From assembly GCF_001942495.1 (NCBI RefSeq), contig NZ_MKZS01000001.1, forward strand, positions 6,703,029-6,767,028: DNA of 64,000 nt, written 5' to 3'. Origin of the DNA: Moorena bouillonii PNG. GTDB taxonomy: Bacteria > Cyanobacteriota > Cyanobacteriia > Cyanobacteriales > Coleofasciculaceae. The notes under the pieces were generated by a model. That model was not told the DNA's origin. It ran no database searches and saw only the letters and a program-made list of their open reading frames with translations. Below, piece after piece: positions 54,686 through 63,810 of the stretch. Made by a program: the position numbers and the translations under genes. How positions within the stretch are numbered: position 1 is the stretch's first letter; every line of letters begins with the position of its first letter.

Positions 54686-55043
54686 CAGCATCTACACAAG
54701 TAAAATTGCAAGCCCGATTCTACTAGTGAGTACTAGCTAGTGAGCGTCCTACTAGGGAGTATTACTAGGGAGTCTTTCTAGATAGTCTTTCTAGGGGGCC
54801 TAAGTTCCCTATGGATATGTTTGTCTATAAAAGGAAAGAATTTAAGTCTTATTGAACCAATATTGTCAATATCTATTGAAAAAGAAATACCAGAACTTAA
54901 GCGAGGAAGCGAATTGAGGAGCTAAACCTAACTTGAGACAGATGACTTGAGCTAATTAGCGTAACCAACTTCAGTAATATTGCCGAGGGAAAAGTTTTTC
55001 AATCAGTCCTATAATCAGTATTGAGCACCGAAACAGCTGATGC
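54686..55043. other. intergenic with CTAGTGAG / CTAGGGAG repeats
   Basis: At about 54718-54800 the words CTACTAGGGAGT, TACTAGTGAGT and TTTCTAGGGAG recur imperfectly. No gene or RNA was recognised in the rest. Confidence 0.45.
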
Positions 55044-55133
55044 AGGGCTTACGCAAGAACTCTACAGGTAGTGTTAACAGTTACCCTTTAACCCCTACAG
55101 GTAGTGTGTCGATGGCTGAATTGCGTAAGCTCT
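55044..55133. repeat. MITE-like element, AGGGCTTACGCAA ends
   Basis: AGGGCTTACGCAA (55044-55056) pairs with TTGCGTAAGCTCT (55121-55133), one mismatch. The ends are close to those at 23737. Inside, CTACAGGTAGTGT occurs twice (55072, 55095). Confidence 0.75.
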
Positions 55134-55200
55134 GTTTACCTGTATTAATAGATACTGCTATAAGCATCAAGATTTATTAACTAAAGTTTGTATTTGTTTA

Positions 55201-55410
55201 AAGTTGAAGGTTAAAAGTTGAAAGTTGAAGGTTTTTAGCCTTTGGCTTTGCCGTAGGGAAGGTTGTTCGCGTAGCGTGGCCAAAGGCCAAGGTTGTTCGC
55301 GTAGCGTGGCCAAAGGCCAAGGTTGTCTTGATTAGGCTTCTTGTCAATGTATTGTCTTGATGCAAAGCGCGAGTGGGGGAAACCCTCTCATTAAGGCGCT
55401 GCATTGCTTT
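55201..55410. repeat. heptamer array, two 31-bp family A units and a decayed family B copy
   Basis: GTTGAAGG-like heptamers (55201-55231) lead to two adjacent units GTTCGCGTAGCGTGGCC + AAAGGCCAAGG (~55262-55323). Then CTTGATGCAAAGCGCG ... GCGCTGCATTG (55353-55409) looks like a family B unit with several mismatches. Confidence 0.75.
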
Positions 55411-55488
55411 CGTGATAATGTTTTTCTCAATTATTCTGTGCTGATCGGAAGTTCCCCGATCTGAATTTACCGACAACTGCGATAAAGT

Positions 55489-55998
55489 CTATTGTGCCAT
55501 TTGTTCCAAAATTATCCTAAAATCAGCCAAGATACTGGGCAAATTGTCTCGATTCAGCACAGGCACATGAACAAAGATACAAGAAGTATTGAGGTGATGC
55601 TCTCCAAGATACTTCAACACTTCGTAATAGAGTCCTTCGCAGACAAATTTACCAGCATCATGGCTAATTTCACATTCACTCAATGCAGCTACTAGTTGTT
55701 CTAAGTTCACTGGGGTTTGAAGGCAGGCATCTTCACGAGTAGCACAGGATTCCACGGTTAATTTTTCCCGCTTAGTAGCCATGCCACAACAAATAATCCG
55801 ATCGGGTTGTATTTGATCAATTTTGGCAATTACCTGAGCACTAGCTTGGGCAATATCGACGGGCAACTGTCTAAGAAAAGTCAGGGAAGCAGATAAATCA
55901 TTGGTTTGAGCAATTTTCCCTAATAAATCATCAGAGGAGTTAGATACCTGATCCGGTAGCCAGGTTTGAAAGGATGTCAAGAGGATTTTTTTGTTCAT
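55489..55998 (-). CDS. peptidase C15 (pyroglutamyl-peptidase I-like)
   Basis: This 169-residue protein has the C15 fold. N-terminal KILLTSFQTWLPDQVSNSS is a form of the GFepF region, and Glu is in GMATKREKLTVESCA. The catalytic Cys is in DAGKFVCEGLYYEVL (~114-128), and His in CIFVHVPVL (~141-149). Classic enzymes are ~200-215 residues, so this is a short form. It would remove N-terminal pyroglutamate from peptides if active. The divergent N-terminus (TSFQTW rather than TGFEPF) leaves specificity open. Confidence 0.75.
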   Translation of the reverse strand: MNKKILLTSFQTWLPDQVSNSSDDLLGKIAQTNDLSASLTFLRQLPVDIAQASAQVIAKIDQIQPDRIICCGMATKREKLTVESCATREDACLQTPVNLEQLVAALSECEISHDAGKFVCEGLYYEVLKYLGEHHLNTSCIFVHVPVLNRDNLPSILADFRIILEQMAQ

Positions 55999-56065
55999 TC
56001 AACAGAACCAATTAAAATAAAAATAGCTTGAATATTCCAATGTAAATGTAAGGGAAAGCAGGTTA

Positions 56066-56722
56066 ATGCCAGTAATTGCGGTTGTAGACTACGACATGGG
56101 GAACCTGCACTCTGCCTGTAAAGGGTTACAGAAAGCTGGTGCAACTACCTTAGTGACAGATTTAGCAGCAGATATAGAACAGGCGGATGCGGTGGTACTA
56201 CCAGGAGTGGGGGCGTTTGACCCAGCGATACAACATTTGCGATCGCGTAACCTGGATCAACCGATTAAACAAGCCATTGCCAGTGGTAAACCTTTTTTAG
56301 GTATTTGTCTAGGTTTACAAATTCTGTTTGAGGCAAGTGAAGAAGGCACCGAACCTGGATTAGGGATTGTGCCTGGGACAGTGCGCCGCTTTCGTCGAGA
56401 ACCAAGTATTACGATTCCCCATATGGGTTGGAACCAGCTAGAGTTTACTCAACCAGATTGTCCCGTTTGGCAGCATTTATCGGGCAATCCCCGAGTCTAT
56501 TTTGTCCATTCTTATTATGTTGACCCAGTTGACCCTGGGATTCGAGCCGCAACTACTACTCATGGGAGTCAAACCGTGACGGCTGCGATCGCTTACAATA
56601 ATGTCGTAGCAGTACAGTTTCACCCGGAAAAGTCTTCTACTACAGGACTGCAAATTTTGTCTAATTTCGTGGCTCAGGTCAAGAGTTACTGCCATGATCG
56701 TACACTTGTCACCAAAGCCTGA
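56066..56722 (+). CDS. hisH: imidazole glycerol phosphate synthase subunit HisH
   Basis: This 218-residue class I glutamine amidotransferase supplies ammonia to HisF in histidine biosynthesis. It has VVDYDMGNLHSACKGLQKAG at the N-terminus, catalytic Cys in GICLGLQILFEAS (~80-92), oxyanion loop HMGWNQL, and His/Glu in VQFHPEKSS (~191-199). Length and order match HisH. It is the first of two same-strand genes; rsmD follows after 76 bp. Confidence 0.95.
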   Translation: MPVIAVVDYDMGNLHSACKGLQKAGATTLVTDLAADIEQADAVVLPGVGAFDPAIQHLRSRNLDQPIKQAIASGKPFLGICLGLQILFEASEEGTEPGLGIVPGTVRRFRREPSITIPHMGWNQLEFTQPDCPVWQHLSGNPRVYFVHSYYVDPVDPGIRAATTTHGSQTVTAAIAYNNVVAVQFHPEKSSTTGLQILSNFVAQVKSYCHDRTLVTKA

Positions 56723-56798
56723 AAATTATTATTCTTCTAAAACTCTTTTTCTACTACTACTGATTTAATCAGCACGCTCCCCACTGTCCTGTGTTTGG

Positions 56799-57338
56799 AT
56801 GAGAATTTACGGCAATCGCCAACTTAAAACTTTGCCAGGACAAATTACCCGCCCGACGCCAGCACGGGTGCGGGAGGCAGTATTTAATATTTGGCAAGGC
56901 AGTGTAGAGAATTGCCGATGGCTGGATTTATGTGCTGGTAGTGGTTCAATGGGTGCTGAGGCTCTATGTCGGGGAGCTGCTGTGGTGGTAGGGATTGACA
57001 AATGGGCAAAAGCTTGCTCAATTATTCGTCAAAACTGGCAACAGATGGCTCAGGCGCAGCAAGAATTTCGGGTGTTGCAGGGGGATGTGGTCAGACGATT
57101 GAAAACCTTGGCTCCTCAGCAGTTTGACCACATTTATTTTGACCCCCCCTACGCTAGTGATTTGTACCAGCCAGTGTTAGATGCGATCGCTCAATACCAG
57201 CTCCTCGACAGCCATGGTGAGTTAGCTGTTGAGCATAGCTCTAACTACTGGCAACCACAACCAATCCCCAATTTAGAAATTTGTCGCCAGAAGGTCTATG
57301 GCAATACTGCCTTGACCTTCTATTGCCCATTAGTTTAA
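56799..57338 (+). CDS. rsmD: 16S rRNA (guanine966-N2)-methyltransferase RsmD
   Basis: This 179-residue protein starts MRIYGNRQLKTLPGQ with the family segment TRPTPARVREAVFNIW (~17-32). The SAM motif is WLDLCAGSGSMGAEALCRGA, and the catalytic NPPY-type motif is seen as YFDPPYASD (~116-124). It methylates G966 of 16S rRNA in the 30S subunit. It is convergent with petG, with 35 bp between stops. Confidence 0.93.
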   Translation: MRIYGNRQLKTLPGQITRPTPARVREAVFNIWQGSVENCRWLDLCAGSGSMGAEALCRGAAVVVGIDKWAKACSIIRQNWQQMAQAQQEFRVLQGDVVRRLKTLAPQQFDHIYFDPPYASDLYQPVLDAIAQYQLLDSHGELAVEHSSNYWQPQPIPNLEICRQKVYGNTALTFYCPLV

Positions 57339-57373
57339 GTCAGGGGTAATGGTCAGCTCATGGGAAGGAAAAA

Positions 57374-57487
57374 CTAACCCCCAAGTTGGTTACCCCGTTG
57401 GTATTGCATATAGGCAGCAAAAAATAACCCCAATAGAGTAACAGGTATTAAGCCAAGGACAATCCCAACAAGCAACGGTTCTACCAC
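57374..57487 (-). CDS. petG: cytochrome b6f complex subunit 5 (PetG)
   Basis: This 37-residue protein starts at GTG 57487. AGGAG lies five bases upstream, and there is no ATG. The sequence [19 protein letters not shown] and then [11 protein letters not shown] matches PetG, with one membrane span and the conserved C-terminal YQRGNQL. PetG is a small subunit of the cytochrome b6f complex in the thylakoid membrane. Its length is typical of the family. It is convergent with rsmD and divergent from cytM 455 bp away. Confidence 0.97.
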   Translation of the reverse strand: MVEPLLVGIVLGLIPVTLLGLFFAAYMQYQRGNQLGG

Positions 57488-57942
57488 ACTAAGTCTCCTA
57501 ATTAAGTTTTTTTACCTGTTTCTCATATTACTAGGTCTGATCAACCTTAGGGTGCTGCTGGTCGTCAAACACTAATTTATCAAGCATCCTGAGTTCCATG
57601 GGTTGAGATTGCTCAGTCACACTTAGGAGGCTCTGACCTAATGACCTAAGCCCTGACTTGACTTGAGTACTTTTTCCTATATCCCAGCTTATATACTAAA
57701 ATGTATACCTTAGATCTATTCCCTTAGTATCAGGTATATAGAGGGAGACACAGTGTAGCATATAATACAAATACAACACAAGATCTTGATTAATGACTCC
57801 ATAAATTTTAAGCTATGTTTATAAACAAAAATAATACTTAGTCTAAGTATTTACTTATCATTGCTTAACACAACTTAATCAATGGTTCAGTTTTATCGAG
57901 ATTACAAGCGCTTTATCGATAGTCAACTTGACAGGAGATCCT
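57488..57942. other. spacer between petG and cytM
   Basis: A 455-bp region with AT-rich parts around 57690-57860. It must hold the promoters of both divergent genes, but no unambiguous -35/-10 pair was identified by eye. No other gene seen. Confidence 0.4.
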
Positions 57943-58317
57943 TTGGAAAACCAGCTTGTCCAACCTAGAGTTCTAGTGCGGCGAGTCACCTTGATAGTAC
58001 TAGTGGCTTTGCTTGCTATAAGTCTTAGCCTGATCGGAATTCCCATGATGCAGGATTCGGATCCTTATGTACAAAAGGTTTTGTCCCTGAACGGTGATCC
58101 AGTCCGAGGTAATGCTATTTTTCAAATCAACTGTGCTGGGTGTCATGGAGCCAACGGGGATGGTAATGTAGGACCAAGTCTACTGAATATCTCTAAGAGA
58201 AAGTCTGACGTCAGCCTGATTCAGCAAGTGATCAGTGGTAGAACACCACCAATGCCTAAGTTTCAACCTCAAACTGGAGATATGGCAGACCTGTTGAGTT
58301 ACCTGGAGCAATTGTAA
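57943..58317 (+). CDS. cytM: membrane-anchored cytochrome c, CytM type
   Basis: This 124-residue protein is taken from TTG 57943, because AGGAG lies five bases upstream (57933-57937). A TTG at 57928 is in frame but would place the AGGAG inside the gene. One N-terminal span (LIVLVALLAISLSLIGI) anchors a cytochrome c domain. Haem is bound by CAGCH (~64-68), and the distal Met is probably in PPMPKFQP (~103-110). GDPVRGNAIFQINCAGCHG and KRKSDVSLIQQVISG are CytM-like. The protein modulates electron flow between photosynthesis and respiration in cyanobacteria. Confidence 0.88.
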   Translation: MENQLVQPRVLVRRVTLIVLVALLAISLSLIGIPMMQDSDPYVQKVLSLNGDPVRGNAIFQINCAGCHGANGDGNVGPSLLNISKRKSDVSLIQQVISGRTPPMPKFQPQTGDMADLLSYLEQL

Positions 58318-58320
58318 CCA

Positions 58321-58405
58321 AAGGTTGAAGGTTAAAGGTTGAAGGTTGAAGGTTGAAGGTTGAAGGTTGAAGGTTGAAGGTTGAAGGTTGAAGGTTGAAG
58401 GTTGA
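58321..58405. repeat. AAGGTTG tandem heptamer
   Basis: Roughly eleven GGTTGAA units directly after the cytM stop codon, nearly perfect. Confidence 0.9.
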
Positions 58406-58463
58406 TGAAGAGCGCTGAAGAAAAAATATGCCAGTTAAATGTTGATTAACTTATAATATTTCC

Positions 58464-58539
58464 GGCGTTGCTGATTGATTTGTGATTTAGCCTACGCTAA
58501 TTTTGCTAGTTTAAGATTATACCTGAATTCAGGAACGCC
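58464..58539. repeat. decayed GGCGTTGCTGATT element
   Basis: GGCGTTGCTGATT (58464-58476) and AATTCAGGAACGCC (58526-58539) are related to the perfect ends at 39880-39983. Confidence 0.55.
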
Positions 58540-58629
58540 AATCCCTTTTGCTATCAATTAAGTTTCACATCTCAAATGTAAATTATAGAAATTAAAATCA
58601 CTGATTATAGCTATTCAACGGATAGCTAG

Positions 58630-60084
58630 TCAACGGGGTGCAACTTGTTTTCCTTCCTGAATTTGCTCAGTGGGATGCAAGATCACTATTTCTCCTTCTC
58701 GAAGTCCTTGTTGAATCACTGCTTCAAGATTACTGCGCTGACTAATTATAATCTGACGTTTCTTGGCTTGGTTGTTTTCCACCACAAATGTACACCAAGT
58801 CTGGAAGTTGGAGCGCTGGATACTCCTTTGATGATCTGAAAATTGGTTACTTCCCTGTTTTCCCCCTGTTCCAGACACGGACAAATCATCCCTATTTTGT
58901 GCAATCGGGTCCAAGGAGCTATTTTGTTGTGAGTCACATCGGAAAATGGCACTTAAGGGAACGACTAGCACATCTGAGCTTTCCCAAACTACAATCCGTG
59001 TTTCTACTCGGTAGCGATCACCTAAAGGAATTGGGGAATCTACAAAATTAGCGATCGCATTCACTCGCTGTTCTTCTACCCCAAGAGCTGAAATTTTAGT
59101 AAAACCTGAGGGTTCGACGTACTTCACCTGAGCGTTTAGGGTGCGCTCTCCCCCCCAATGTTCAATGAACATTTTTGCTCCTGGCTTGACTTTGACCGCA
59201 TCAGTAGAAAGCAAATCAACGACAATCTCTAGGTCGGCAGGATTCCCTAGTTCCAACAGGGGGGTGCCGGCTTCTACATATCGAGCACTTTCCTCATTGA
59301 CTCGTAGGACATAACCATCAATTGGGGAGTGAATTTCAGCACGGGCTGCTTGATCAGCTAGCTTAGCAAGTTCAGCTTGAACACTGGCAATGCGAGCATT
59401 GTAGACATCAAGTAAATAGTCAGGGTCTCGCTGTTCAGCTTGGAGAATGGCACGGGCTTCTTTGGCGGCTACTACTTCAGCGGCAACACTATCCACTTCC
59501 CGTTGCGCTGCTTCTAATTCCCTCTGGCGGGTAGTTTCTAGCAATTGAGCTGTTTCGAGCTCTTTACGAGAGATTGCGCCATCAATGTGTAACTGTTGGG
59601 AGCGTTGGCGATCGCGTTTTGCTTGCTCTAGTGCTGCTAATGCTTGCTGGACACGAGCTTGAGCTTCTTGCTGTTGGGCTGCTGCTGACCGGATGCGGGC
59701 TTGAGCCTGGAATAAAGCTTGTGGTTTTGGTCGCTTGGTTGCTACCCCATCACGCTCTGCTTGCCATTGCCTTAGCCGTGCTTGAGCTTCTCGGACATCT
59801 GAATCTAGAGGAAGGCGGTCAATTTGGGCAATTATTGCCCCTTGTTTAATTTTATCTCCTTCATCTAGTTTTATCCTCGCCAGCCGACCGGCAACAGGAG
59901 CTGAAACTACGAAGCGGGAGCGGATACGGGTCTTTCCCTCTCCATCCACTGTTACTTGCAAACTACTGCGTTTAACTTCGGCTAGATCAACCCGAATCGG
60001 TGCAGGACGAAATCCTAGGACAACTACTGTGATGATGCCAACTCCAACCATAAGGTAAGTTAGCCGTTGAGGAAGGTGCTTCAT
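58630..60084 (-). CDS. HlyD/membrane fusion family ABC export adaptor (DevB-like)
   Basis: This 484-residue protein starts at ATG 60084 (MKHLPQRLTYL). Codons up to 60147 derive from a palindromic repeat and are unlikely to be native. It has one N-terminal span (~12-28), biotinyl-lipoyl-like half motifs (VSAPVAGRLARIKLDEGDKIKQG; AEIHSPIDGYVLRVNEES) and a long central coiled coil (~80-240, rich in QAQARIRSAAAQQQEAQAR). A hydrophilic Ser/Gln stretch (SQQNSSLDPIAQNRDDL ... HQRSIQRS) interrupts the C-terminal barrel and may be an insertion. It is the last gene of the ABC cluster and links the pump to an outer-membrane channel. Confidence 0.88.
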   Translation of the reverse strand: MKHLPQRLTYLMVGVGIITVVVLGFRPAPIRVDLAEVKRSSLQVTVDGEGKTRIRSRFVVSAPVAGRLARIKLDEGDKIKQGAIIAQIDRLPLDSDVREAQARLRQWQAERDGVATKRPKPQALFQAQARIRSAAAQQQEAQARVQQALAALEQAKRDRQRSQQLHIDGAISRKELETAQLLETTRQRELEAAQREVDSVAAEVVAAKEARAILQAEQRDPDYLLDVYNARIASVQAELAKLADQAARAEIHSPIDGYVLRVNEESARYVEAGTPLLELGNPADLEIVVDLLSTDAVKVKPGAKMFIEHWGGERTLNAQVKYVEPSGFTKISALGVEEQRVNAIANFVDSPIPLGDRYRVETRIVVWESSDVLVVPLSAIFRCDSQQNSSLDPIAQNRDDLSVSGTGGKQGSNQFSDHQRSIQRSNFQTWCTFVVENNQAKKRQIIISQRSNLEAVIQQGLREGEIVILHPTEQIQEGKQVAPR

Positions 60085-60112
60085 GAAGTGTCTCAAATCG
60101 CGGAATTGATTG

Positions 60113-60146
60113 TGCGATCGGCGAAGCCGCGCCAAAGGCGATCGCA
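60113..60146. repeat. palindrome with two HIP1-like sites
   Basis: TGCGATCG and CGATCGCA arms flank GCGAAGCCGCGCC. It lies directly upstream of the HlyD start and is likely part of family A. Confidence 0.6.
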
Positions 60147-60149
60147 ACA

Positions 60150-60245
60150 GTATTTAATTACTACTATTTAATTATTACTATTTAATTACTACTATTTAAT
60201 TACTACTGTAAGCATTAGCTGATAGCTGATAGCTGATAACTGATA
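60150..60245. repeat. TATTTAATTACTAC and TAGCTGA tandem arrays
   Basis: Four TATTTAATTACTAC-like units (60150-60207) followed by about four TAGCTGA/AGCTGAT units (60217-60245), between the HlyD and permease genes. Confidence 0.8.
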
Positions 60246-60272
60246 GCTTACTAACTATCACCATGTTGATGC

Positions 60273-62639
60273 TTATTCCCTGGTTTTCAAAACAGCGATT
60301 AAGTCCAGACGATTCAGCTGTCTACGGATAATTAACCCAGAACAGAATGCTGCTACTATTACGATAACAAATGTAAAAGCATAGGTATATTTAGTAAGAA
60401 TTAAGGGAAAACGGTAAAGTTCAGAATTATAGGCAAGAGACATTAAAGCAACTAAACCGTATCCGAGTCCAAAACCAATTGGAAGGGCGAGTAGGGTAAG
60501 AATAACTTGTTCACCTAGGAGAATCAAGGCAATTTCAGCACGAGTGAATCCCATAATCCTGAGACTGGCTAATTCTCGTCTTCTTTCTGATAGGGCAATC
60601 CGTGCTGAGTTGTAGACTACGCTAAAGGTAATAATGCAGGCAAAAATTACTAGTACTGCTGTGAAGACTTGCAGAGGTTTAGCAATAATCTCCTCAAAGC
60701 TTTCCAGGCTAGCTTCACGGGTGCTAATACCGGTAATAGCCGGTAGACGTTTGAGGCGATAGTAAAGCTGACTAGCAAGGTGAGGATCAACACAGAGGTA
60801 AGCACCAGAAATAGTTTGTCCTTCTCGCATCAGTCGGTTGAGGGCATGGATATCCATATATACTGAGACACCGAGGAGTTCATCCACCAAGCCGACTACA
60901 GGAACTTGACGCACGGGACGGCTTCCTTCCAGGACTTCCACGGTTAGGGTATCTCCAGGAGTAACACCTAGGATTTCGGCTAGTTTGGTAGTCATGACAA
61001 CTCCGTCTGGGGGTAGATGCACGGTGTACCAATTCTTGTCTAGCAGACGGCGGAATTCTCCGGCTGGGTCGATTCCAGTTAAAGCACTGCGATAGGTATG
61101 ATGGTCAAAGCGTAAACGTACTGGTACGATGCGGAAGGGTTCGGAACGAATAACTCCTGGTAAGTGAGTGATTTCGTAACGGGTACGTGCAGGACGGGGT
61201 TGATTAAAAATAATGGTGAGATCTTCCCGTTGCACTTGGCGGAATTGAAAATCCACCAGGTATGTCAATGCATCTGAGATGTACAACCCAGTCAGGAGAA
61301 TTGCTACAGCAACAGCTATTCCCATAATGGATAGGAAGGCTTGGATGGGCTTGCGTTCCAAATTACGTAGGATAATGCGACCGGCAGGGGAGAAAAACTG
61401 CTGTAGACCTAGTCGTTCAATAATGGTAGGTTTGAATTCAGCTGGGGGTTCGGGACGCATGGCTTGGGCTGGAGGAAGGGAAATTGCCCGACGTACCGCC
61501 ATTAGTCCACCAATGGCTGCTGCGGTAAAGCTGACTAAGATTGCGGTGGCGACTAAGTCTGAGCTGACGTCATAGCGTAGTAGGGGAAAGCGAAAAAATT
61601 CAGCATAAAATTGGGTTAGTCCATTACCAAGCCAAAGACCAACTATGGTGCCAAGGAAACCTCCTACAATGACAATGGCAAGGACAAATTTAAGATAATG
61701 GATACCGATGGTTACGTTACTGTAACCAAAGGCTTTGAGAACGGCAATTTGCTCCCGTTGGGTTCCGATCAGGCGAGAGAGGACAACATGCAGTAGGAAA
61801 GATGCGATCGCTAACAAAATCGAAGGCATAAAAGTAGCAGAGACTTCCAAACTGCTGAGTTCATCTGCTAGAATTTGATGGGATAATTGATCTTCCCTTC
61901 CATAAGCACCTAACCCACCGTAGCGTTCCAGTAATCGATCCAAACGGCTAATAATTTCCCTTTCTTGAGCCCCTGGACTTAAAGAAAGGCTGACATCGTT
62001 AAAGGCACCATCAAGGTCAAAGGCTTTACCCAAGGCTTCCCGACCTATCCAAACCACTCCGAATCGCCGATTATCTGGGAAGATTTCTCCAGCACCTCGC
62101 ACTTCATAAACGTATTCTGGTGATAGCGCCTTTCCTACTATTCGCAATTTTTCCCAACGTCCATTAATGATGGCACCCATAGTATCACCCAAGTTGAGTT
62201 GATTGGCTTGGGCGAAGGCTTCACTGACGATTACTTCATCTCCTCGTCCTGGTTCAATATAGCGACCCTGACGAATAAATAAGTCATTGAGTATGGAAAT
62301 ACGACGCTCAGGAATTGAGATTAGTCTTCCTGTGGCTGGTTCTGTCAAACCAGGGATATCAAGGGTGACATCAACCACAATCCGAGTTTGGGTTTGGGCA
62401 ATACCGGGAATAGCAGCAATTTGGGATTTGAGGCTTTCTGGGGCGCGTTTGAGGGAAGCGAAAACTTGGGCAAAATGGTAGCGGTTGTAATATGTGTCTT
62501 GGGTTAGTCGCAAAGAGCTATAGGCACTCCTGGCTAGGACGAAGCTAGCAATGCCACAGGCTACTACTAATGCGATCGCTATTACCTGACCTCGCAATTG
62601 CCATAGGTCACGTAAGAGTTTACGGTCTAGGGAATTCAT
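60273..62639 (-). CDS. ABC transporter permease, duplicated FtsX/MacB type
   Basis: This 788-residue protein has two FtsX domains. Its N-terminal span (GQVIAIALVVACGIASFVLA) leads to a large extracytoplasmic domain with IPGLTEPATGRLISIPERR. Next comes the first FtsX core (LLAIASFLLHVVLSRLIGTQREQIAVLKAFGYSN). A second span and extracytoplasmic domain follow, then the second core (VVYNSARIALSERRRELASLRIMGFTRAE). The last spans end with NRLDLIAVLKTRE. With the ATPase and HlyD genes it should form a MacAB- or DevBCA-like exporter. The substrate is unknown; glycolipids or peptides are known for relatives. Confidence 0.9.
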   Translation of the reverse strand: MNSLDRKLLRDLWQLRGQVIAIALVVACGIASFVLARSAYSSLRLTQDTYYNRYHFAQVFASLKRAPESLKSQIAAIPGIAQTQTRIVVDVTLDIPGLTEPATGRLISIPERRISILNDLFIRQGRYIEPGRGDEVIVSEAFAQANQLNLGDTMGAIINGRWEKLRIVGKALSPEYVYEVRGAGEIFPDNRRFGVVWIGREALGKAFDLDGAFNDVSLSLSPGAQEREIISRLDRLLERYGGLGAYGREDQLSHQILADELSSLEVSATFMPSILLAIASFLLHVVLSRLIGTQREQIAVLKAFGYSNVTIGIHYLKFVLAIVIVGGFLGTIVGLWLGNGLTQFYAEFFRFPLLRYDVSSDLVATAILVSFTAAAIGGLMAVRRAISLPPAQAMRPEPPAEFKPTIIERLGLQQFFSPAGRIILRNLERKPIQAFLSIMGIAVAVAILLTGLYISDALTYLVDFQFRQVQREDLTIIFNQPRPARTRYEITHLPGVIRSEPFRIVPVRLRFDHHTYRSALTGIDPAGEFRRLLDKNWYTVHLPPDGVVMTTKLAEILGVTPGDTLTVEVLEGSRPVRQVPVVGLVDELLGVSVYMDIHALNRLMREGQTISGAYLCVDPHLASQLYYRLKRLPAITGISTREASLESFEEIIAKPLQVFTAVLVIFACIITFSVVYNSARIALSERRRELASLRIMGFTRAEIALILLGEQVILTLLALPIGFGLGYGLVALMSLAYNSELYRFPLILTKYTYAFTFVIVIVAAFCSGLIIRRQLNRLDLIAVLKTRE

Positions 62640-62692
62640 GAAAGTCTAAGACCAACCGAAAATATCAGGAACAGGCAAGATGCCCATTCCAC

Positions 62693-62743
62693 AGGTGCGA
62701 GCCCGTTGGTGCGAATTTAATTCTTAATAGGTCAAGCGCACCT
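62693..62743. repeat. AGGTGCG-type palindromic repeat, second copy
   Basis: AGGTGCG to CGCACCT, 51 bp, with GCGAATTTAATTC inside. It matches the element at 27727-27772. Confidence 0.75.
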
Positions 62744-62787
62744 AAAAACTCTTAAAATCATTCCATTATTAAGGAACGCTCCATTTT

Positions 62788-62886
62788 TTATAACTGCTGT
62801 TCTTCTTTATAAAACAAAGCTTCACACACTAAGGTCAAGGCGAACAGACAGCAAACGAACAAAGTTGTTAATAATATTGCCATCAT
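62788..62886 (-). CDS. 32-residue membrane peptide in the ABC cluster
   Basis: From ATG 62886 the sequence encodes MMAILLTTLFVCCLFALTLV followed by a short charged tail (CEALFYKEEQQL). It is a single hydrophobic span. AAGGAGGTG lies eight bases upstream, a near-perfect anti-Shine-Dalgarno match and the strongest in the window. It lies between the ATPase (63004) and permease (62639) genes on the same strand, so it is probably co-transcribed. Small single-span peptides can stabilise or regulate transporters, but no family was recognised. Confidence 0.65.
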   Translation of the reverse strand: MMAILLTTLFVCCLFALTLVCEALFYKEEQQL

Positions 62887-63003
62887 AGCTGACACCTCCT
62901 TGGGAAGTCTCTTACTTTCTGACTCCTTCTAGTTCTTTTATAGCTCCGGTTTTCTATCGAGCTAGGTAATTTGATTTAATTCTTAACATACTCAATCGTT
63001 GAC

Positions 63004-63714
63004 TTACCACTCTAAATCTTCAGGAGCAATCTTAGTCTGATTACCATGTACAGTAATAATCTCACCACTACGCATGGTAATCACCCGATCTGCCATAGCC
63101 GCAATTCCAGCATTGTGAGTAATTACAGCAGTAGTTGTTCCCAACTCCTGATTCACTCGCTCCAATACATTCAATACTAGCTTACCCGTCTGAAAGTCTA
63201 ACGCTCCGGTTGGTTCATCACATAGGAGCACTTGAGGACGTTTGGCAATAGCACGAGCGATCGCAACCCGTTGTTGTTCACCCCCAGATAATTGAGCGGG
63301 AAAATGGTTAAGACGATGGTCTAGTCCCACTAGTCCCAAAGCTTCCCGAGGACGCATCGGACGAGGAGCAATTTCGGTCACCAGAGCAACATTTTCCTGA
63401 GCCGTCAAGCTGGGAATCAAATTGTAGAATTGGAACACAAAACCAACGCACTCCCGACGGAAGCGGGTAAGAGCACGATCATCAGCACTTGATAGATCAC
63501 GATTATAGAATTTGACTTGTCCGAAGGAGGGAACATCAAGTCCTCCGAGAATATTCAGCAGAGTGGACTTGCCACTTCCAGACGGACCAAGCAATACTAC
63601 AAATTCTCCTCCATATAAGTCAATAGTAACTGATTTTAGTGCCTGAACATTCACCTCCCCCATCTGATAGGTTTTAGTCACGTCACGCACTTGGAAAATA
63701 AGTTCATTGTTCAT
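63004..63714 (-). CDS. ABC transporter ATP-binding protein (LolD/MacB type)
   Basis: This 236-residue protein has Walker [10 protein letters not shown] (~42-50), the Q-loop in [17 protein letters not shown], signature [14 protein letters not shown], Walker [13 protein letters not shown] and H-loop [13 protein letters not shown]. The [14 protein letters not shown] segment is typical of LolD/MacB-type ATPases that serve FtsX permeases. It is the first gene of the minus-strand export cluster. The start at ATG 63714 ([16 protein letters not shown]) fits the family. Confidence 0.95.
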   Translation of the reverse strand: MNNELIFQVRDVTKTYQMGEVNVQALKSVTIDLYGGEFVVLLGPSGSGKSTLLNILGGLDVPSFGQVKFYNRDLSSADDRALTRFRRECVGFVFQFYNLIPSLTAQENVALVTEIAPRPMRPREALGLVGLDHRLNHFPAQLSGGEQQRVAIARAIAKRPQVLLCDEPTGALDFQTGKLVLNVLERVNQELGTTTAVITHNAGIAAMADRVITMRSGEIITVHGNQTKIAPEDLEW

Positions 63715-63758
63715 ATAGCGGTTGGCGACTTTATTCAGTACATCTTGCTAGGTTTTTA

Positions 63759-63810
63759 GGGAACAGGGAACAGCGGATATGGGAACAGGGAACAGCGGAT
63801 ATGGGAACAG
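63759..63810. repeat. GGGAACA / GCGGATAT tandem repeat
   Basis: A 22-bp unit (GGGAACAGGGAACAG + CGGATAT) is present about twice and then partly again. The rest to 64000 is AT-rich with no gene seen. Confidence 0.8.

Noticed and set aside
55198..55476. Minus-strand 92-codon frame upstream of the C15 peptidase
   Set aside because: It is composed almost wholly of heptamers, family A units and a decayed family B copy; the repeated LAFGHATRTT peptide comes from DNA repeats.
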